NCBI RefSeq assembly: GCF_006334915.2
Contig: NZ_VDMA02000005.1
Location: 248,001-312,000 of the forward strand
Reading direction: 5' to 3'
DNA: 64,000 nt
Origin: Microbispora catharanthi
GTDB taxonomy: Bacteria; Actinomycetota; Actinomycetes; Streptosporangiales; Streptosporangiaceae
Shown here piece by piece: positions 12,755-21,644 of the stretch (position 1 is the stretch's first letter; each line of letters opens with the position of its first letter). The notes beneath the pieces were generated by a model. The model worked only from the letters and a program-made list of their open reading frames with translations. It ran no database searches and was not told the origin of the DNA. The position numbers and the translations under genes were made by a program.

Positions 12755-13711
12755 TCAGGGCCCGGTGGCAGGCCTCTCGCGGAGGGCGGCCAGGCGTGCG
12801 GCGAGCTCCCCCAGGCCCGGGTGTTCGCCGAGATCCACCAGCCCCAGCCAGCCGAGTTCGGTGACCCCCTCGGGGTCGAGCGCGCCGAGGACGCCGCCCG
12901 CGAGCGCCGCGACCGTGTCGGTGTCCCCGCCGAGCGACACGGCGTACGGGAGCGCCGCGGCCAGGTCGGGGGCCTCGCGGATCACGTGGACCACCGCGGC
13001 GGCCGTCTCCACGGCGTCGAGGGAGACGCCCTCGGACGGAGGCGACCACCGGCCGCGGGCGGCGTCCGCCACGGCGTCCATCGGCCCGTAGTGCTCGCCC
13101 GTCCAGCGGGCCTCGGCCGCGGCCACGGCCGGCAGATCGGCCGCGCCCGCCCCCTCGACCGCGGACGACGCCATGGCCGCGATCACGCAGGCCGCCGCCA
13201 CGGCCGCCGGCGCGCGATGCGTCGCGGCCGACAGCGCCTCGCACAGGTTCCGGCGGCGTTCCGGTAGACGGGACGGCACGGCCCAGCCGACAGGGGCGAT
13301 GCGCATGGCCGCTCCGTTGGTGGGCAGGTCACCGGCCGAGGGCGCCGGGAGCTCCCCCGTGGCGTGGAAGTGCGCGAGGGCCCGCCTCGTCGTCGGCCCG
13401 AGGCCGCGCACCCCGGGCGCCGCGTCGGCCAGACGGGTCAGGAAGTCCATGGAGGCGGGGCGCCCGTCCGTGTCGGCCAGGCACCGGGCGACCAGCACCA
13501 TCTGCGCGGTGTCGTCGGAGGTCGAACCGCGCGGCCACCCCCGGTCCGGAGCCGGCAGCCGGACGACCTCGGCCGGGTCGATGCTCTGCGGCGGGCGGCC
13601 CTCCCAGGGCACGCCGAGCGCGTCGCCCGCGGCGAAGGCGATCATCGCCCCGTGGATCCTCCTCGCGGCGCCCGCGGATTCGGTGAGGGAAGACAGGTCG
13701 TCGTACGGCAT
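12755..13711 (-). CDS. ADP-ribosylglycohydrolase family protein
   Basis: A 318-residue DraG/ARH-type hydrolase that would remove ADP-ribose from proteins or small molecules using two Mg ions. The N-terminus has the family pattern GAMIAFAAGDALGVPWEGR; metal-binding residues are in STSDDTAQM (about 65-73) and in GGDTDTVAALAGG near the C-terminus. The ATG sits six bases behind TAGCAT, so the message is probably leaderless. The target is unknown; DraG-like control of nitrogen metabolism cannot be claimed from position alone. Confidence 0.88.
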   Translation of the reverse strand: MPYDDLSSLTESAGAARRIHGAMIAFAAGDALGVPWEGRPPQSIDPAEVVRLPAPDRGWPRGSTSDDTAQMVLVARCLADTDGRPASMDFLTRLADAAPGVRGLGPTTRRALAHFHATGELPAPSAGDLPTNGAAMRIAPVGWAVPSRLPERRRNLCEALSAATHRAPAAVAAACVIAAMASSAVEGAGAADLPAVAAAEARWTGEHYGPMDAVADAARGRWSPPSEGVSLDAVETAAAVVHVIREAPDLAAALPYAVSLGGDTDTVAALAGGVLGALDPEGVTELGWLGLVDLGEHPGLGELAARLAALRERPATGP

Positions 13712-13717
13712 GCGGGC

Positions 13718-13723
13718 ATGCTA
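13718..13723 (-). promoter_or_regulatory. Leaderless -10 element of the ADP-ribosylglycohydrolase gene
   Basis: On the minus strand TAGCAT (TANNNT) is followed by exactly six bases and the ATG. No ribosome binding site is present. Confidence 0.45.
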
Positions 13724-13782
13724 ACCACGGCCGCGGAGGCGAAACCCGGCGCGCGGCCGTCCGAAAGCCTCTCCGGCGAGCG

Positions 13783-14049
13783 TCAGAGCTGCTCGCGCAC
13801 GCCCGCCTCGCGCGCCAGCCCCTTCGTCTGGTCGCGCAGGTCGCCCCGCAGGGCCGTACGGGACCGGCCGAGGCGGGCCACGGGGAGGAGCGCACGCCCG
13901 TGCGCGTCCTCCAGCTCGAACGCCAGGGCGGCGTAGTAGGCGACGACCGCGAGCACCAGACCGGCGACGCCCGCCGTGGTCCTCCATCCCGCGGACGCGG
14001 TGAGCTCGTAGACACCGGTGATCGCGAACCTGGTGGCGGACAGGGCCAT
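13783..14049 (-). pseudogene. 3' remnant of a SatP/YaaH (GPR1/FUN34)-like acetate transporter
   Basis: The 88 codons read as the last transmembrane helix plus tail of a GPR1/FUN34/YaaH transporter: AGVAGLVLAVVAYYAALAFE followed by LEDAHGRALLPVA. This lines up with the E. coli SatP end, which has a glycine-rich final helix and a GRKVLPIG motif. A basic C-terminal tail ends in REAGVREQL. The first five helices are missing; upstream DNA instead encodes the small zinc-ribbon gene at 14084-14245. The ATG has no clear ribosome binding site. I read it as a 5'-truncated gene, though a short functional one-helix protein cannot be excluded. Confidence 0.6.
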
Positions 14050-14083
14050 CACGGCGGCGGCACCGGCATCGGCCGCCGCTCGG

Positions 14084-14245
14084 TCACGACCGGTTGTCCG
14101 GTTCTTGGGTGCGGCTGTCGAACTCGGTATGGCCGTTCGGGCACTTCGGGATCGTGTCGCCCTCGTGGACCGACACCTTCTCCCCGCAGACGGCGCAGTG
14201 GAAGACGCCGGTCTTGCGGGCCTTCTCACCGGTGTGGGCGGGCAC
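14084..14245 (-). CDS. Small zinc-ribbon protein (53 aa)
   Basis: Fifty-three codons start with GTG behind a strong GAGGAGG site. The product contains CAVC (residues 17-20) and a third cysteine in PKCPNGH (residue 35) with a nearby histidine (His39), which fits a rubredoxin-like zinc ribbon using Cys/Cys/Cys/His. It is hydrophilic and has no signal peptide. Similar tiny proteins are common in Actinobacteria, without known function. It reads into the transporter remnant 34 bases downstream. Confidence 0.75.
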   Translation of the reverse strand: MPAHTGEKARKTGVFHCAVCGEKVSVHEGDTIPKCPNGHTEFDSRTQEPDNRS

Positions 14246-14421
14246 GGCGCCTCCTCGCTCGGCTCATCGCGGCGGAACCGCTCGCGGCGGGCGCGGGCGG
14301 GAGTCCGGTCGGACCGGCCTCTCCCCGCCCTGTGCGGAGCTTGTGACATCGCGCTCGATACCCCCGTCAGGGGAGAACCACGCGGCCCTTGCCCGATTCT
14401 TGGCCGGCGAAGGCCGGGCGC

Positions 14422-14446
14422 GGGACGGCCCGCGTGGAGCCGTCCC
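14422..14446. terminator. Hairpin after the dsbA-like gene
   Basis: An 8-bp perfect stem (GGGACGGC at 14422-14429, GCCGTCCC at 14439-14446) with a 9-base loop starts 9 bases downstream of the thioredoxin-fold gene's stop. No T-run. Nothing else was recognised in the 210 bases between 14246 and 14455. Confidence 0.45.
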
Positions 14447-14455
14447 GGCGGGCGG

Positions 14456-15202
14456 TCACTTGCCTGCGCTCTCCACCGCGTCGCGCAGGGAGCTCGGCAC
14501 GAAGGCGACGTTGGTGTCGAGTTCCTTGCCGTCGAGCTTGACGGTCGGCGTGCCGGTCAGCTTCTGCGCGCTCATGGTCTGCGCGGAGAACTGCTGGTGC
14601 GCGGCGACGTTGCGCTGCTGCCGTACGCAGTTGTCGAAGTCCTCGGCGGTGACGCCGGCGTCCTTGCCCCACTTGATCAGCTCGTCGGCGCTGAAGCCGG
14701 TCACGGTCTCGCTCGGCTGGTTCTTGTAGAGCGCGTCGTGGAACGCCAGCCACTGCCGGCCGTCGGTTATGCAGCGGGCGGCGGAGGCCGCGCGCAGCGA
14801 GTTACCCTTGGTCGGCTCCTGCGTGAAGATCGTGATCGGGTGGTACACGACCTTGGCCTTGCCCTCGGCGGCCAGGTTCTTCAGCGTCGAGCCGCTGGTC
14901 TCCTCGAACTGCTTGCACGCCGGGCACTGGAAGTCCTCGAACACGTCGACCACGGGCTTGGTCACGCCGGACTTGGCCATCACGACCGTCCCGTCCTTCT
15001 CCACCGTGACGGGAGCGACGCCCCCGGAGGCCTCCTCCGCGGTCCCCTGCCGCACCGACCACACCGTGAAGGCGGCGGCGATCACGACGATCACCGCGAT
15101 GGTGACGATCATCGTGATGCGCTTGCGCTGCTCCTGCTTGCGCAAGGTCTCCCGCTGGGCCGCGATCCGGGCCCTGGCCGCCTCACTCGTCCGCTTGCTC
15201 AC
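14456..15202 (-). CDS. Membrane-anchored DsbA-like thiol-disulfide oxidoreductase
   Basis: A 248-residue protein with a basic cytoplasmic N-terminus rich in Arg/Gln, one transmembrane helix at about 30-50, and an extracytoplasmic DsbA/thioredoxin_4 domain. The redox motif is C93-P-A-C96 in FEDFQCPACKQFE; the cis-proline is in LTGTPTV. Two more cysteines (ARCITDG and DNCVRQQ) sit in the helical insert and may form a structural disulfide. The GTG start follows a GGGGGGAA site. It lies 51 bases behind the MauE-like gene on the same strand, which could recycle it, as VKOR or MauE proteins do. Confidence 0.9.
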   Translation of the reverse strand: MSKRTSEAARARIAAQRETLRKQEQRKRITMIVTIAVIVVIAAAFTVWSVRQGTAEEASGGVAPVTVEKDGTVVMAKSGVTKPVVDVFEDFQCPACKQFEETSGSTLKNLAAEGKAKVVYHPITIFTQEPTKGNSLRAASAARCITDGRQWLAFHDALYKNQPSETVTGFSADELIKWGKDAGVTAEDFDNCVRQQRNVAAHQQFSAQTMSAQKLTGTPTVKLDGKELDTNVAFVPSSLRDAVESAGK

Positions 15203-15253
15203 GAAGCTTCCCCCCTGGCTGTTCTCACGGCGACGTCCCGCGGTCGTCCGCGG

Positions 15254-15823
15254 TCACGCACCGTCGTCCTCGCCGCCGTCCGAGTCGTCCTCGTCCGCCG
15301 TTTCCCGCTCCCCCGTGAAGCCCAGCGCGGAGTCCAGCGACAGGCGGCCCGCCGGCCTGACCACGATCCACGCCGCGCAGACCAGCAGCCCGAGGTCGCG
15401 CATCAGCTCCCAGAAGTAGTTGGGGTCCTGACCCGCGGCGAGCGTGCCGTCACCGCCGAAGCAGCCGCAGTCGATGCGCAGCCCCCTGGCCCAGGCCGAC
15501 GCGATGCCGATGACGAACGCCACCATCAGCACCCCGCCGACGGCCGCCACCGCGCGCGTGAACAGGCCGACGAGCAGCAGCAGGCCCGTGATGATCTCCA
15601 GGACGGGCAGGCCGTACCCGACCACCTGCGCGACGGAGTCCGGCAGGAGCTGGTAGGCCCGCACCGCCTGCACCGACAACGCGGGCGCTCCGATCTTGAG
15701 CGCCCCGGCGACGATCAGTACGCCGGCGAGCACGACCCGTGCGGCGGTCGTGACCCAGGAGAGCACGGGTTTCGCAGGCTGTAACCGTTCGGACACCGAG
15801 GCGCCGGATGCCAACTGAACCAT
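15254..15823 (-). CDS. MauE/DoxX family membrane protein
   Basis: A 189-residue protein with four hydrophobic helices (about 27-47, 67-90, 95-112 and 140-155) in the DoxX/MauE pattern. The loop after helix 3 contains DCGCFGG, a conserved cysteine pair typical of MauE-like proteins that work with periplasmic thioredoxin-fold proteins. The C-terminal 25 residues are strongly acidic. The ATG is behind GAGGAG. It is first in a two-gene unit with the DsbA-like gene, so a joint role in disulfide formation outside the membrane is likely but inferred. Confidence 0.87.
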   Translation of the reverse strand: MVQLASGASVSERLQPAKPVLSWVTTAARVVLAGVLIVAGALKIGAPALSVQAVRAYQLLPDSVAQVVGYGLPVLEIITGLLLLVGLFTRAVAAVGGVLMVAFVIGIASAWARGLRIDCGCFGGDGTLAAGQDPNYFWELMRDLGLLVCAAWIVVRPAGRLSLDSALGFTGERETADEDDSDGGEDDGA

Positions 15824-15960
15824 GAGTCTCCTCGCCCGGTAGGCAACACCGACTGAACAGTACCGGGACTCAACCTCACCATGTGCTGGATAAGAGCATG
15901 GTAAGCCGCCTCATCTTAGCTGCTCACGGCGCATGTACGGGAAGGAAACCCCAGGGCGGC

Positions 15961-16755
15961 TCAGCGCCGGACGCCCCGGGCGAGTTCGGACGCGAGCTCG
16001 CGTACCGCCACAAGACCGGACTTCTCATCCGGCGCGTCGAGCAGGCGCCGGATGAAGGCGGACCCGACGATGACGCCGTCGGCGTACGCCGCGACCTCGG
16101 CGGCCTGGGCGCCGTTCCCGACGCCGAGGCCGACGCAGACGGGCAGCGGCGTGTTCGCCTTGGTCCGCTTGACCAGGCCCTCCGCCGCCGAGCCGACGGT
16201 CTCCCTGGCGCCGGTCACGCCCATCAGCGAGGCCGCGTACACGAAGCCCGTGCAGCAGGCGGCGACCCGGGCGATCCGCTCGTCGGGCGAGCTGGGCGCG
16301 ACGAGGAAGACCGTGTCGATGCCGGCCTCCTTGCTCGCGGCGAGCCAGGGCTCGGACTCCTCGGGCGTCAGGTCCGGCGTGATGGTCCCGACGCCGCCCG
16401 CAGAGGCGAGGTCGCGCGCGAAGCGCTCGGCGCCGTAGCGGTCGATCGGGTTCCAGTACGTCATGACCAGCGTCGCGGCCCCCGACTTCGCCACGCCCTC
16501 GACGGTGCGCAGCACGTCGGCGATGCGGGTGCCGTTGGTCAGCGACCGGTGCACGGCGTCCTGGATGGTCGGGCCGTCCATGAGCGGATCGGAGTACGGC
16601 AGGCCGATCTCGATCACGTCGCAGCCGGCCTCGACCATCGCGGTCGCCGCGGCGACCGCGCCGTCCTTGGTCGGGAAGCCGGCCGGCAGGTAGCCGACGA
16701 GCGCGGCCCTGTCCTCGGCGCGGGCCTTGTCGAACACCGCGTGGAGTGTCGTCAT
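15961..16755 (-). CDS. trpA: Tryptophan synthase alpha chain
   Basis: A 264-residue TIM-barrel subunit that splits indole-3-glycerol phosphate into indole and glyceraldehyde-3-phosphate. The catalytic Glu region (CDVIEIGLPYSDPLMDGP, with Asp in the second half) and the phosphate-binding part (GLGVGNGAQ, DGVIVGSAF) are intact. It starts 22 bases after the trpB stop and closes the trpCBA operon. The 137 bases between trpA and the next gene hold no gene; no convincing terminator was seen there. Confidence 0.96.
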   Translation of the reverse strand: MTTLHAVFDKARAEDRAALVGYLPAGFPTKDGAVAAATAMVEAGCDVIEIGLPYSDPLMDGPTIQDAVHRSLTNGTRIADVLRTVEGVAKSGAATLVMTYWNPIDRYGAERFARDLASAGGVGTITPDLTPEESEPWLAASKEAGIDTVFLVAPSSPDERIARVAACCTGFVYAASLMGVTGARETVGSAAEGLVKRTKANTPLPVCVGLGVGNGAQAAEVAAYADGVIVGSAFIRRLLDAPDEKSGLVAVRELASELARGVRR

Positions 16756-16777
16756 CGGGATGCCCTATCGATGCTGA

Positions 16778-18022
16778 TCAGAGGTTGAAGTACTTCATGG
16801 CGGTGCCCATGTCCTTGTCACCGCGGCCCGACAGATTCACCAGGATGACGGCGTCCGGGCCGAGTTCGCGGCCCAATCGCAGCGCGCCCGCGAGCGCGTG
16901 CGAGGACTCGATGGCCGGGATGATGCCCTCGGTGCGGGCGAGCAGGGCGAAGGCCTCCATGGCCTCCTCGTCGGTCACGCCCTCGTAGGTGGCCCGGCCG
17001 GTGTCCTTCAGCCACGCGTGCTCCGGGCCCACGCCGGGGTAGTCGAGGCCGGCCGAGATCGAGTGCGACTCGATCGTCTGGCCCTCCTCGTCCTGAAGGA
17101 CGTAGGTGCGGGCGCCGTGCAGCACGCCGACGCTGCCCTCGGTCAGGGTCAGCGCGTGCTCGCCGGTCCCCGCGCCCCGGCCGCCGGCCTCGTAGCCGTA
17201 CAGCCGGACGCCCTCGTCCTCGATGAAGGCGTGGAAGACGCCGATGGCGTTCGACCCGCCGCCGACGGCGGCGCAGACCGCGTCCGGCAGCGCGCCGGTG
17301 AGCTCGAGCACCTGACGGCGGGCCTCGACGCCGATGATCCGGGCGAAGTCCCGCACGATCTCCGGGAACGGGTGCGGACCGGCGACGGTGCCGAACAGGT
17401 AATGGGTGTGGTCGACGTTGGTGACCCAGTCGCGGAACGCCTCGTTGATGGCGTCCTTGAGGGTCTGGCTGCCGTTGGTGACCGGCACGACCGTCGCGCC
17501 GAGGAGCTTCATCCTGGCGACGTTGAGCGCCTGGCGCTCGCAGTCGACCGCGCCCATGTAAATGACGCACTCCAGGCCCATGAGGGCCGCGGCGGTGGCG
17601 GTGGCGACGCCGTGCTGGCCCGCCCCGGTCTCCGCGATGACGCGCCGCTTGCCCAGCCGCTTGGTCAGCAGCGCCTGGCCGAGCACATTGTTGATCTTGT
17701 GCGCGCCCGTGTGGGTCAGGTCCTCGCGCTTGAGCAGGATCCGCGCGCCGCCCGCGTGCTCGGCGAAGCGCTGCACCTCGGTCAGTGTCGTGGGACGACC
17801 GGCGTACGTGCGCAGCAGGTGGTCGAACTCGCGCAGGAAGCCCAGGTCGGTCTTGGCCTTCTCGTACTCCGCGGCGACCTCGTCGAGGGCCGGGATGAGC
17901 GCCTCCGGCACATACCTGCCGCCGAACCTGCCGAACTTGCCGTGGACGTCCGGGTCGTTTCCGTGGACCCCGTTGCCGGCCAGGTCCGCGGAGGTGAGGA
18001 TGGTCCCCTCCGTCGCGGTCAC
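16778..18022 (-). CDS. trpB: Tryptophan synthase beta chain
   Basis: A 414-residue PLP enzyme joining indole and serine to tryptophan. The PLP lysine is in [10 protein letters not shown], the phosphate-binding glycine loop is GGGSNAIG, and [12 protein letters not shown] is the typical N-terminal motif. The GTG start is chosen because AAGGAGG stands four bases upstream; an alternative GTG further upstream overlaps the trpC stop but has no such site. Length is normal. The trpM gene found between trpC and trpB in Streptomyces is absent. Confidence 0.96.
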   Translation of the reverse strand: MTATEGTILTSADLAGNGVHGNDPDVHGKFGRFGGRYVPEALIPALDEVAAEYEKAKTDLGFLREFDHLLRTYAGRPTTLTEVQRFAEHAGGARILLKREDLTHTGAHKINNVLGQALLTKRLGKRRVIAETGAGQHGVATATAAALMGLECVIYMGAVDCERQALNVARMKLLGATVVPVTNGSQTLKDAINEAFRDWVTNVDHTHYLFGTVAGPHPFPEIVRDFARIIGVEARRQVLELTGALPDAVCAAVGGGSNAIGVFHAFIEDEGVRLYGYEAGGRGAGTGEHALTLTEGSVGVLHGARTYVLQDEEGQTIESHSISAGLDYPGVGPEHAWLKDTGRATYEGVTDEEAMEAFALLARTEGIIPAIESSHALAGALRLGRELGPDAVILVNLSGRGDKDMGTAMKYFNL

Positions 18023-18048
18023 GCGGCCTCCTTCCGCTGCGCTGTCGT

Positions 18049-18873
18049 TCACGAGTGCCTCTCGGAGCCGGTGTCCTGCCGGGAGGCCGGGTGGGCACCC
18101 GCGGTCACGAGGTCGTTGACCGCCGTCTTGGGGTCCCTGCCCGTGACCAGGCTCTCGCCCACCAGCACGGCGTCCGCCCCCGCCCGCGCGTACGCGAGCA
18201 GGTCGTGGGGGCCGCGCACCCCGGACTCGGCCACCTTGATGACGCCGTCCGGCACCTTGGGCGCGAGCTTGGCGAACACCTCGCGGTCCACCTCGAGCGT
18301 CTTGAGGTCGCGGGCGTTCACCCCGATGATCTTCGCGCCGGCGTCGACCGCGCGGACCAGCTCCTCCTCGGTGTGCACCTCGACGAGCGGGGCGAGCCCG
18401 ATCGACTCGGCCCGCTCGATCAGCGAGACGAGCGCCGGCTGGTCGAGGGCCGCCACGATGAGCAGGGCGAGGTCCGCACCGTGCGCCCTGGCCTCCCACA
18501 GCTGGTAGGAGGTGACGATGAAGTCCTTGCGCAGGACGGGGATGTCCACGGCCGCGCGCACGGCCGCGAGGTCGGCGAGCGTCCCGCCGAACCTGCGCCG
18601 CTCCGTCAGCACGCTGATGACGTGGGCGCCGCCCTCCTCGTAGTCCGCCGCGAGGGCGGCGGGGTCGGCGATGGCGGCGAGCGCGCCCTTGGAGGGGCTC
18701 GACCGCTTCACCTCCGCGATGACCGACACCCGGTCGCCGCCGAGCGCGGCGTAGGCGTCCCGGGGCTCGGGGGCACGGGCGGCGAGCCGCTTGAGCTCCT
18801 CGATCGGCACGTCGCGCTGCCGCTCCTCGAGGTCCTCCCGCACGCCCAGGATGATGTCCTCAAGAACACTCAC
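18049..18873 (-). CDS. trpC: Indole-3-glycerol phosphate synthase
   Basis: A 274-residue TIM-barrel enzyme closing CdRP to indole-3-glycerol phosphate. It has the signature [14 protein letters not shown] with the catalytic Lys, [18 protein letters not shown] and the final VGESLV phosphate loop. The GTG start follows GAGGAGG and overlaps the stop codon of a possible 19-codon upstream frame by four bases. No fused trpF domain is present; PriA (36280-37005) would supply that step. Confidence 0.96.
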   Translation of the reverse strand: MSVLEDIILGVREDLEERQRDVPIEELKRLAARAPEPRDAYAALGGDRVSVIAEVKRSSPSKGALAAIADPAALAADYEEGGAHVISVLTERRRFGGTLADLAAVRAAVDIPVLRKDFIVTSYQLWEARAHGADLALLIVAALDQPALVSLIERAESIGLAPLVEVHTEEELVRAVDAGAKIIGVNARDLKTLEVDREVFAKLAPKVPDGVIKVAESGVRGPHDLLAYARAGADAVLVGESLVTGRDPKTAVNDLVTAGAHPASRQDTGSERHS

Positions 18874-18929
18874 GCGTCCTCCTCGCCTTCGGCTCGGAGC
18901 TCGCGCGATTTGCCTGTCCGCTCGCTCAC
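18870..18929 (-). CDS. Possible 19-codon upstream ORF coupled to trpC
   Basis: A short frame begins with GTG nine bases after GGAGGG and encodes [19 protein letters not shown]. Its TGA overlaps the trpC GTG in a GTGA arrangement. It contains no Trp codon, so it is not a classical trp attenuator peptide. It could couple ribosomes into trpC. Whether it is translated is unknown. Confidence 0.3.
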   Translation of the reverse strand: MSERTGKSRELRAEGEEDA

Positions 18930-18975
18930 GCGTAAGGGTCCCTCCGGTCGGCTGCTCTGCGTGTCCTGCCCTGCG

Positions 18976-18981
18976 ATGGTA
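18976..18981 (-). promoter_or_regulatory. Possible -10 element of trpCBA
   Basis: TACCAT on the minus strand, in the 143-base gap between the DUF2752 gene and trpC, would start a leader of roughly 95 bases that includes the short upstream frame. No clear -35 was found. Confidence 0.3.
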
Positions 18982-19016
18982 TCGGCCCGTCTCGCGTCGA
19001 TCCGCCACCGGGTCGA

Positions 19017-19442
19017 TTACGGTGCGAGGAATTGCCCGAAAGGCGTATTACGCACCACTCCGAAGACGGCCGCGACGGCGAGGAGTCCCCACAGGTATGC
19101 GGGGCGCGCGATGTCCGGGCGCACGGGCCGTCCCTGCCATGATCGTAACGCCCAGCGGGCCCACAACGTGATTACGACAGGGACGCAGAAGACAAAGAGC
19201 AGGTTCATCCGCGCCGCCCCGGCGAGGTCGGCGTGGGCGAGGTCGTGCACGGCGCGCAGCGCGCCGCACCCGGGGCAGTACAGGCCGGTCAGGTAATAGA
19301 GGGGGCAGGCGGGGTAGTGGCCAGGCTCGTGCGGGTCGACCACCGCCAGGTACGTCACCGCCGCGCTCAGCGCGGCCGCGGCGCCGAACGGCGCGCGCAG
19401 CGACCGCACCCGGTCCCACGCGCGCCGTCCGGTCACTTCCAT
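19017..19442 (-). CDS. DUF2752 family membrane protein
   Basis: A 141-residue protein with three hydrophobic helices. It carries the DUF2752 hallmark [14 protein letters not shown], preceded by a CPLYYLTG segment, so cysteines and a histidine lie at the membrane face. The function of the family is unknown. It starts 10 bases after the RDD-family stop codon, so the two are co-transcribed, and it precedes trpC on the same strand. Confidence 0.88.
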   Translation of the reverse strand: MEVTGRRAWDRVRSLRAPFGAAAALSAAVTYLAVVDPHEPGHYPACPLYYLTGLYCPGCGALRAVHDLAHADLAGAARMNLLFVFCVPVVITLWARWALRSWQGRPVRPDIARPAYLWGLLAVAAVFGVVRNTPFGQFLAP

Positions 19443-19452
19443 GGAGGTCAGC

Positions 19453-20145
19453 CTAACGCGGGGCGCGCACGACCACCGTGCCGACGATCTTGTCGGCGAA
19501 GGTCTGCCGCTTGGCGTCCCAGAGCGGCCACAGGTAGCCGATGTAGCAGGGCAGGCCGTCCACGATGTGGCAGATGTACCGGACGACGGCCATGCCGAAG
19601 CCGATGAACTCGCCGGTCTGCTCCTTGACCGTCTGGATGCCGACGACCTTCTTGCCCACCGTCTGGCCGGTCGTGCCCTCCTTGTGCTTCAGCCACAGGC
19701 CGAGGCCGAGGCCGACGACGATGGCCACGAGGGAGAGCACCAGGCCGATCCCGAAGCCGGAGCCGACCTGGCCGGTCTCCTGGTCCACGGAGCCGGCGCT
19801 CAGGGCGCTGCCGATGATGCTCAGGATCCAGGTGGGGACGCCGACGATGAGGCCGTCGATCAGCGTGGCGCCGACGCGCAGGCCCCAGTGCGCGAGCTCG
19901 GGCGCCGGGTAGCCGCCGGGCGCGCCGTACGCGCCGCCGTACTGACCGCCGTACTGGTCACCGGCGGGCGGGGCCGGGTACGAGCCCTGCGGCGGCGGGT
20001 AACCGCCGCCCTGCGGGTAGCCGCCCTGGGAAGGCGGCGGGTAGCCGCCCTGCGGCGGGGGATACCCGCCCTGCGGGCCGGGCTGGCCGGGCTGGTTCTG
20101 GGGGTAACCACCCGGGTTGTAGCCCGGGTCGTTGCCGTACGTCAT
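19453..20145 (-). CDS. RDD family membrane protein with Gly/Pro/Tyr-rich N-terminus
   Basis: A 230-residue protein. The first 75 residues are low complexity with repeated GGYPPPQ-like units. From about residue 80 comes an RDD domain ([16 protein letters not shown]), with four hydrophobic segments and the conserved [14 protein letters not shown] and [11 protein letters not shown] motifs. RDD proteins include transporters and many of unknown role. The ATG has AGGAG upstream. It lies directly behind a decayed DUF4190-type gene with a similar Gly/Pro-rich start, a common pairing in actinomycetes. Confidence 0.88.
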   Translation of the reverse strand: MTYGNDPGYNPGGYPQNQPGQPGPQGGYPPPQGGYPPPSQGGYPQGGGYPPPQGSYPAPPAGDQYGGQYGGAYGAPGGYPAPELAHWGLRVGATLIDGLIVGVPTWILSIIGSALSAGSVDQETGQVGSGFGIGLVLSLVAIVVGLGLGLWLKHKEGTTGQTVGKKVVGIQTVKEQTGEFIGFGMAVVRYICHIVDGLPCYIGYLWPLWDAKRQTFADKIVGTVVVRAPR

Positions 20146-20159
20146 GTGATGCTCCTGCG

Positions 20160-20433
20160 TGAGTGGGGGAAAAGGAGTCTCGGATCTTCTTCAGCGCGAC
20201 GAGACCGGAGACGACCCCGAGGATCCGTGGAGCACCGCATGGAGACGGGCCGGGGATGCCGGGGAGGAGCGACGCGACGACCATGCCGTTCCCGCCGGCG
20301 CCGGAGGGTGGCCGGCGCCGGTGCGGACCGGCCGGAGCGGATGGCGATGGCCGTCGGAGGCCGGCGGCCGGTCACCCCGGCCGGGCGGGCGGCCGTGGCC
20401 GCCCGTGCCGCCCGGCCGACTCCCGTGGCTCAT
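20160..20433 (-). pseudogene. Frameshifted DUF4190-type membrane protein gene
   Basis: An ATG at 20433 with a good AGGAG site opens a Gly/Pro/Arg-rich frame of about 50 codons. The expected continuation GGNGMVVASLLPGI and then [15 protein letters not shown], the style of a DUF4190 two-helix protein, lies in a different frame further on. Hydrophobic residues in the expected first helix are also replaced by Pro and Ser. A frameshift plus decay, or a sequencing error, explains this best. The rest of the 439-base gap (20434-20584) holds no gene I can support. Confidence 0.5.
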
Positions 20434-20584
20434 TCGGTCTCCTGTGCGATGATCAGAGGTCGGCGCGAAGCCTATCGGCAGCAGGGCGGCCGGGCCGGGC
20501 AATAATCCGCTTTGTGGACAATTTGTAATCTGAGGTGGGAACGATCCAACGCGCGGGGGGAGGACTCCCCCGCCGGCGAACCGG

Positions 20585-21211
20585 CTAGGCGGTGGGGTCC
20601 TCACCCTCGTCGATCGCGTCCCACATCGCCCTGTCGGCGTCCTTCACCCGGGCTGCTCCGCCCGTGCCCGCACGCCCGGCCCCCCGCTCGTACCTGCTCG
20701 ACATGCCGGGCCAGCGCACGCTCAGAACTGCCGCCGCCACGCCCGCCCCGGCCAGGACGAGCCCGCCCGCGGCGGTCAGCACCGGCCAGACCCAGTCGCG
20801 CGACTCCACGGAGATGTGACCGGAGGACGTCACCGCGGTCGTCATGTGCTGCGCGGCCACGGAGGCGATCGTCGCGCCGCGCGTGCCGTCCCACGCCCCG
20901 GCCGCGACCGCCGCGCCGAGGAGGGCGACCACCACGCTCGTCACCCGCCGCGCGACCCCCCGGGTCGCCAGTAGGGCCAGCACGGCGGCGAGCGCGGCCA
21001 GCGCCGCGGGGGTGAGCCATGCGACCAGGTCGTTGCCGGTGAGGGAGCCGCCACCCGCTCCTGCGGGGCTTCCCGCCGTGCCGAGCGTGACCCACACGCG
21101 GCCCGCGGCCGACAGCGCGAGGCCGCCTCCCACGGCACAGGCGGCCAGCCAGGCGAGCAGCGAGCGCCGCGTCGTACGCGCCTGGTCGCGGGCGGGCGCG
21201 GGAGCGGTCAC
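20585..21211 (-). CDS. Trp operon-associated membrane protein (TIGR02234/Trp_oprn_chp family)
   Basis: A 208-residue protein with four hydrophobic helices and a hydrophilic C-terminus ending in [12 protein letters not shown], the familiar ending of the actinobacterial Trp-operon-associated membrane protein family. Its function is unknown; it normally sits beside trpE. Here the GTG start overlaps the hisI stop codon (GTGA), so hisI and this gene are coupled and trpE is not between them. Confidence 0.88.
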   Translation of the reverse strand: MTAPAPARDQARTTRRSLLAWLAACAVGGGLALSAAGRVWVTLGTAGSPAGAGGGSLTGNDLVAWLTPAALAALAAVLALLATRGVARRVTSVVVALLGAAVAAGAWDGTRGATIASVAAQHMTTAVTSSGHISVESRDWVWPVLTAAGGLVLAGAGVAAAVLSVRWPGMSSRYERGAGRAGTGGAARVKDADRAMWDAIDEGEDPTA

Positions 21212-21558
21212 GGCGCGCCGCTCACGTCGAGGACGTCGGCGTCGAAGCAGGTGCGGTCGCCGGTGTGGCAGGCCGCCCCCACCTGGTCGACCTTGAGCAG
21301 GATCGTGTCGCCGTCGCAGTCGAGCGCCACGTGCCTGACCCACTGCACGTGGCCGGAGGTGTCGCCCTTCACCCAGTACTCCCCCCGGCTGCGGGACCAG
21401 TAGGTCGCCCGGCCGGTGGTGAGCGAGCGGTGCAGCGCCTCGTCGTCCATCCAGGCGAGCATGAGCACCTCGCCGGTGTCGTGCTGCTGGACGATCGCGG
21501 GCACCAGGCCGTCCGGGGTGCGCTTCAGCCGGTCGGCGATCTTCGGGTCGAGGGCCAT
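21208..21558 (-). CDS. hisI: Phosphoribosyl-AMP cyclohydrolase
   Basis: A 116-residue zinc enzyme opening the purine ring of PR-AMP in histidine synthesis. Metal-binding and active-site motifs are [25 protein letters not shown] and the cysteine set VALDCDGD and [12 protein letters not shown]. It lacks the HisE domain, as usual in Actinobacteria. It is separated from the main his operon by about 13.5 kb. A CACAAT element seven bases before the ATG may be a leaderless -10. Confidence 0.96.
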   Translation of the reverse strand: MALDPKIADRLKRTPDGLVPAIVQQHDTGEVLMLAWMDDEALHRSLTTGRATYWSRSRGEYWVKGDTSGHVQWVRHVALDCDGDTILLKVDQVGAACHTGDRTCFDADVLDVSGAP

Positions 21559-21644
21559 GAGGCCAATTGTGCCGCAGGTCCCGGCCGCCCCAGCCGCCGC
21601 TACCCCGTCGCCACCGCCCTGCCTCCCCCTGCCTCCTCGCCGCG

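Noticed and set aside
15824-15960. A possible small gene or attenuator between trpA and the MauE-like gene
   Set aside because: No frame with start signal and no stable stem was found in these 137 bases.
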